Shown: positions 63,814 through 64,000 of the stretch, in pieces
Numbering within the stretch: the first letter of the stretch is position 1
Layout of the letters: the number at the start of each line of letters is the position of its first letter
Assembly: GCF_017912555.1 (NCBI RefSeq)
Contig: NZ_JAERSD010000018.1
Coordinates: 24,841-88,840 of the forward strand
Source: Bacillus sp. REN3
GTDB taxonomy: Bacteria; Bacillota; Bacilli; Bacillales; Cytobacillaceae
Direction: 5' to 3'
DNA length: 64,000 nucleotides
Translations under genes and position numbers: made by a program
The notes under the pieces: generated by a model
The model's database searches: none
Seen by the model: only the letters and a program-made list of their open reading frames with translations
Told to the model about the DNA's origin: nothing

Positions 63814-64000
63814 GTTTTCATTCCCTTATGTACCAATTTATTTGCATGAATGTCTGTTAAACCTGGCTGTTGATTTCCACTCCAGGGGACATGCTTTCCG
63901 CGGGGCGTCAGTGGAGCTGGTTTAGCTTCAGCGCTTAGCCCGTCCGAGTCGCTTCGCTCCTGCCAATGAAGTCAAAGAGCGACTTCACTGTCAGGCCCTT
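63814..64000. repeat. Dispersed repeat at the right window edge
   Basis: No gene. From about 63865, CTGTTGATTTCCACTCCAGG, TTTCCGCGGGGCGTC and CGCTTAGCCCGTCC form a GC-rich repeat of a kind often scattered in Bacillus genomes; a related start occurs at 47332-47350. It runs to the window end. Confidence 0.5.

Overview
The window is a stretch of chromosome from a spore-forming, low-GC Gram-positive bacterium of the Bacillaceae (Bacillus/Mesobacillus type). The evidence is gene content and order: gpr, rpsT, holA, yqzM, comEC-comEB-comEA, comER, the yqeM-yqeG operon, sda, psd/pssA, a split sigK, mtnN, yrrS, pbpI, greA, udk, yrrO-yrrN-yrrM, mltG, yrzB-ruvX-yrzL, alaS with a T-box leader, recD2, mnmA, yrvO, cymR, rarA and yrvM follow the Bacillus subtilis backbone closely. 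Sporulation genes (gpr, sda, sigK, a YjcZ-like peptide, yrzI) support an endospore former.

Layout. 1-6972: end of gpr, ribosomal protein S20, pol III delta, late competence genes and divergent comER. 6973-14372: an accessory insert between comER and yqeM with a DMSO-reductase-type operon (chaperone, Tat-exported molybdoenzyme, four-cluster iron-sulfur subunit, membrane anchor), a TetR regulator with palindromic operators, and a decayed polyferredoxin gene. 14373-19392: the housekeeping operon yqeG-yqeH-aroE-yhbY-nadD-yqeK-rsfS-yqeM. 19393-28271: sda behind a cluster of DnaA boxes, phospholipid genes, pepF, an OmpR-type regulator with no kinase beside it, a truncated haemoglobin, and a sulfide/persulfide operon (DsrE, TusA, SQR-like, DUF1641).

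28539-35767: sigK is cut in two by a compact element of about 6.5 kb, a 'mini-skin'. It carries a SpoIVCA-type large serine recombinase, a MerR mercury regulator with a textbook long-spacer operator-promoter but no reductase, and a minus-strand Xre/coiled-coil/HTH/HNH-AP2 gene block. A shared GAAAT core at both ends lets the two halves rejoin into a 240-residue pro-sigma-K.

35818-62258: small sporulation-type peptides, yrhC, mtnN (without the usual yrrT-mccA-mccB neighbours), cell wall, translation and tRNA-modification genes, and sulfur regulation (yrvO-cymR). 62259-64000: a broken IS110-family insertion sequence between 11-bp direct repeats, and dispersed intergenic repeats. No rRNA, tRNA or CRISPR array was seen.

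Most intergenic gaps above 300 bp hold repeats, hairpins or regulatory sites. Two stand out: the gene-empty flanks inside the sigK element, and a 110-nt fold with competing stems between mltG and yrrM.
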